Source of the DNA: LMUY01 sp964657445
GTDB lineage: Bacteria; Pseudomonadota; Alphaproteobacteria; Acetobacterales; Acetobacteraceae
Assembly: GCA_964657445.1 (NCBI GenBank)
Contig: CAZZVB010000049.1
Coordinates: 1 to 22,699 of the forward strand
Length of the DNA stretch: 22,699 nt
Direction of reading: 5' to 3'
Below, in pieces: positions 22,245 to 22,699 of this stretch. Numbering within the stretch: position 1 is the stretch's first letter; each line of letters opens with the position of its first letter. A model generated the notes under the pieces. It was not told the origin of the DNA. It was given only the letters and a program-made list of their open reading frames with translations, and searched no databases. A program made the position numbers and the translations under genes.

Positions 22245-22699
22245 ATGACCGCACGCGCGATCATGTTCCAGGGCACCGGCTCCAGCGTAGGCAAATCCTT
22301 GCTGGTCACAGCCCTGTGCCGCGCCCTGCACAGGCGTGGCCTAACGGTGCGCCCCTTCAAGCCGCAGAACATGTCCAACAACGCCGCCGTCACGCCGGAC
22401 GGTGGTGAGATCGGCCGGGCGCAGGCATTGCAGGCCCGCGCCGCCGGCGTGCCGCCCTCCGTGCACATGAACCCGGTATTGCTCAAGCCGCAAAGCGAAA
22501 CCGGCAGCCAGATCGTCGTGCAAGGCCGGGTCATCGGCAACGCCAAAGCCCGTGAGTATCAGTCCATGAAGCCCAGCCTGCTGCCCCACGTGCTCGACAG
22601 TTTCGCGCGCATGCGGGCGGAGGCGGACATCGTGCTGGTCGAAGGCGCGGGCAGCGCGTCGGAGGTCAACCTGCGCGGCGGCGACATCGCCAACATGGG
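22245..22699 (+). CDS. cobQ: Cobyric acid synthase, 5' part (cut by window end)
   Basis: An open frame from the ATG at 22245 runs off the right edge (151 codons plus two bases). The glutamine-dependent amidase acts on the b, d, e and g side chains of adenosylcobyrinate a,c-diamide. The visible N-terminal domain has the P-loop-like MFQGTGSSVGKSLL (7-20), RPFKPQNMSNNAAV (37-50), EIGRAQALQARAAG (55-68), MNPVLLKPQSE and LVEGAGSASEVNLR, all typical of CobQ/CbiP. The C-terminal glutamine amidotransferase domain lies outside the window. ATG 22263 is an alternative start. No clear ribosome-binding site precedes it; two hairpins fill the gap after cobO. Confidence 0.95.
   Translation, partial: MTARAIMFQGTGSSVGKSLLVTALCRALHRRGLTVRPFKPQNMSNNAAVTPDGGEIGRAQALQARAAGVPPSVHMNPVLLKPQSETGSQIVVQGRVIGNAKAREYQSMKPSLLPHVLDSFARMRAEADIVLVEGAGSASEVNLRGGDIANM

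Noticed and set aside
1..22699. CRISPR arrays, tRNA or rRNA genes, transposases, phage genes
   Set aside because: None was seen: no regularly spaced direct repeats, no cloverleaf-like conserved blocks, and all sizeable coding regions have other identities.

Overview
The window is very GC-rich and densely coded, with short or overlapping gene junctions. The gene content (an aerobic-type cobalamin pathway with CobG, CobN and CobW, a YhdP-like AsmA protein, and a dispersed palindrome familiar from alphaproteobacteria) suggests an alphaproteobacterium. Rhodospirillales/Acetobacterales is the best guess, but no rRNA or marker gene confirms it.

Left part (1-6041): the 3' part of a large AsmA/YhdP-like envelope protein on the + strand is followed by a 230-base convergent intergenic region. 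Then, on the - strand, comes a NitT/TauT-type ABC transporter: a double-domain permease, an ATPase with an extra C-terminal domain, and a small zinc-ribbon/TM2 membrane protein overlapping the ATPase end. No substrate-binding protein is present, so the substrate is unknown.

Main part (6134-22699): a nearly complete corrin-ring and nucleotide-loop cluster. A cobalamin riboswitch on the - strand (20906-21066) leads DUF1636-cobW-cobN-cobG-cobH-cobI-cobJ, seven genes joined by stop/start overlaps of 1-4 bases. Further - strand blocks follow: cobL-cobE-cobM, then cobB-cobT-cobS. Two + strand genes, cobK and cbiD, are inserted between these blocks. Each overlaps tail-to-tail with the preceding - strand gene and lies 14 bases head-to-head from the next one. 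On the + strand at the right edge are cobU(cobP)-cobO-cobQ, with cobQ cut by the window end.

Pathway: CobI, CobG, CobJ, CobM, CbiD (at the step normally done by CobF), CobK, CobL and CobH build hydrogenobyrinate. CobB amidates it, and CobN with CobW (and possibly the DUF1636 protein) inserts cobalt. CobO adenosylates, CobQ amidates further, and CobU, CobT and CobS add the lower ligand. Not seen here: cobA, cobF, the chelatase partners CobS/CobT (AAA+/MIDAS type), cobC/cobD and bluB.

Most notable points: the interleaved operon architecture; a riboswitch promoter that appears to overlap the start codon of the divergent cobU; a dispersed palindrome translated in frame inside cobN; and the CbiD-plus-CobE hybrid of aerobic and anaerobic pathway parts. 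No clearly new biological system is visible; the novelty is in architecture and regulation.
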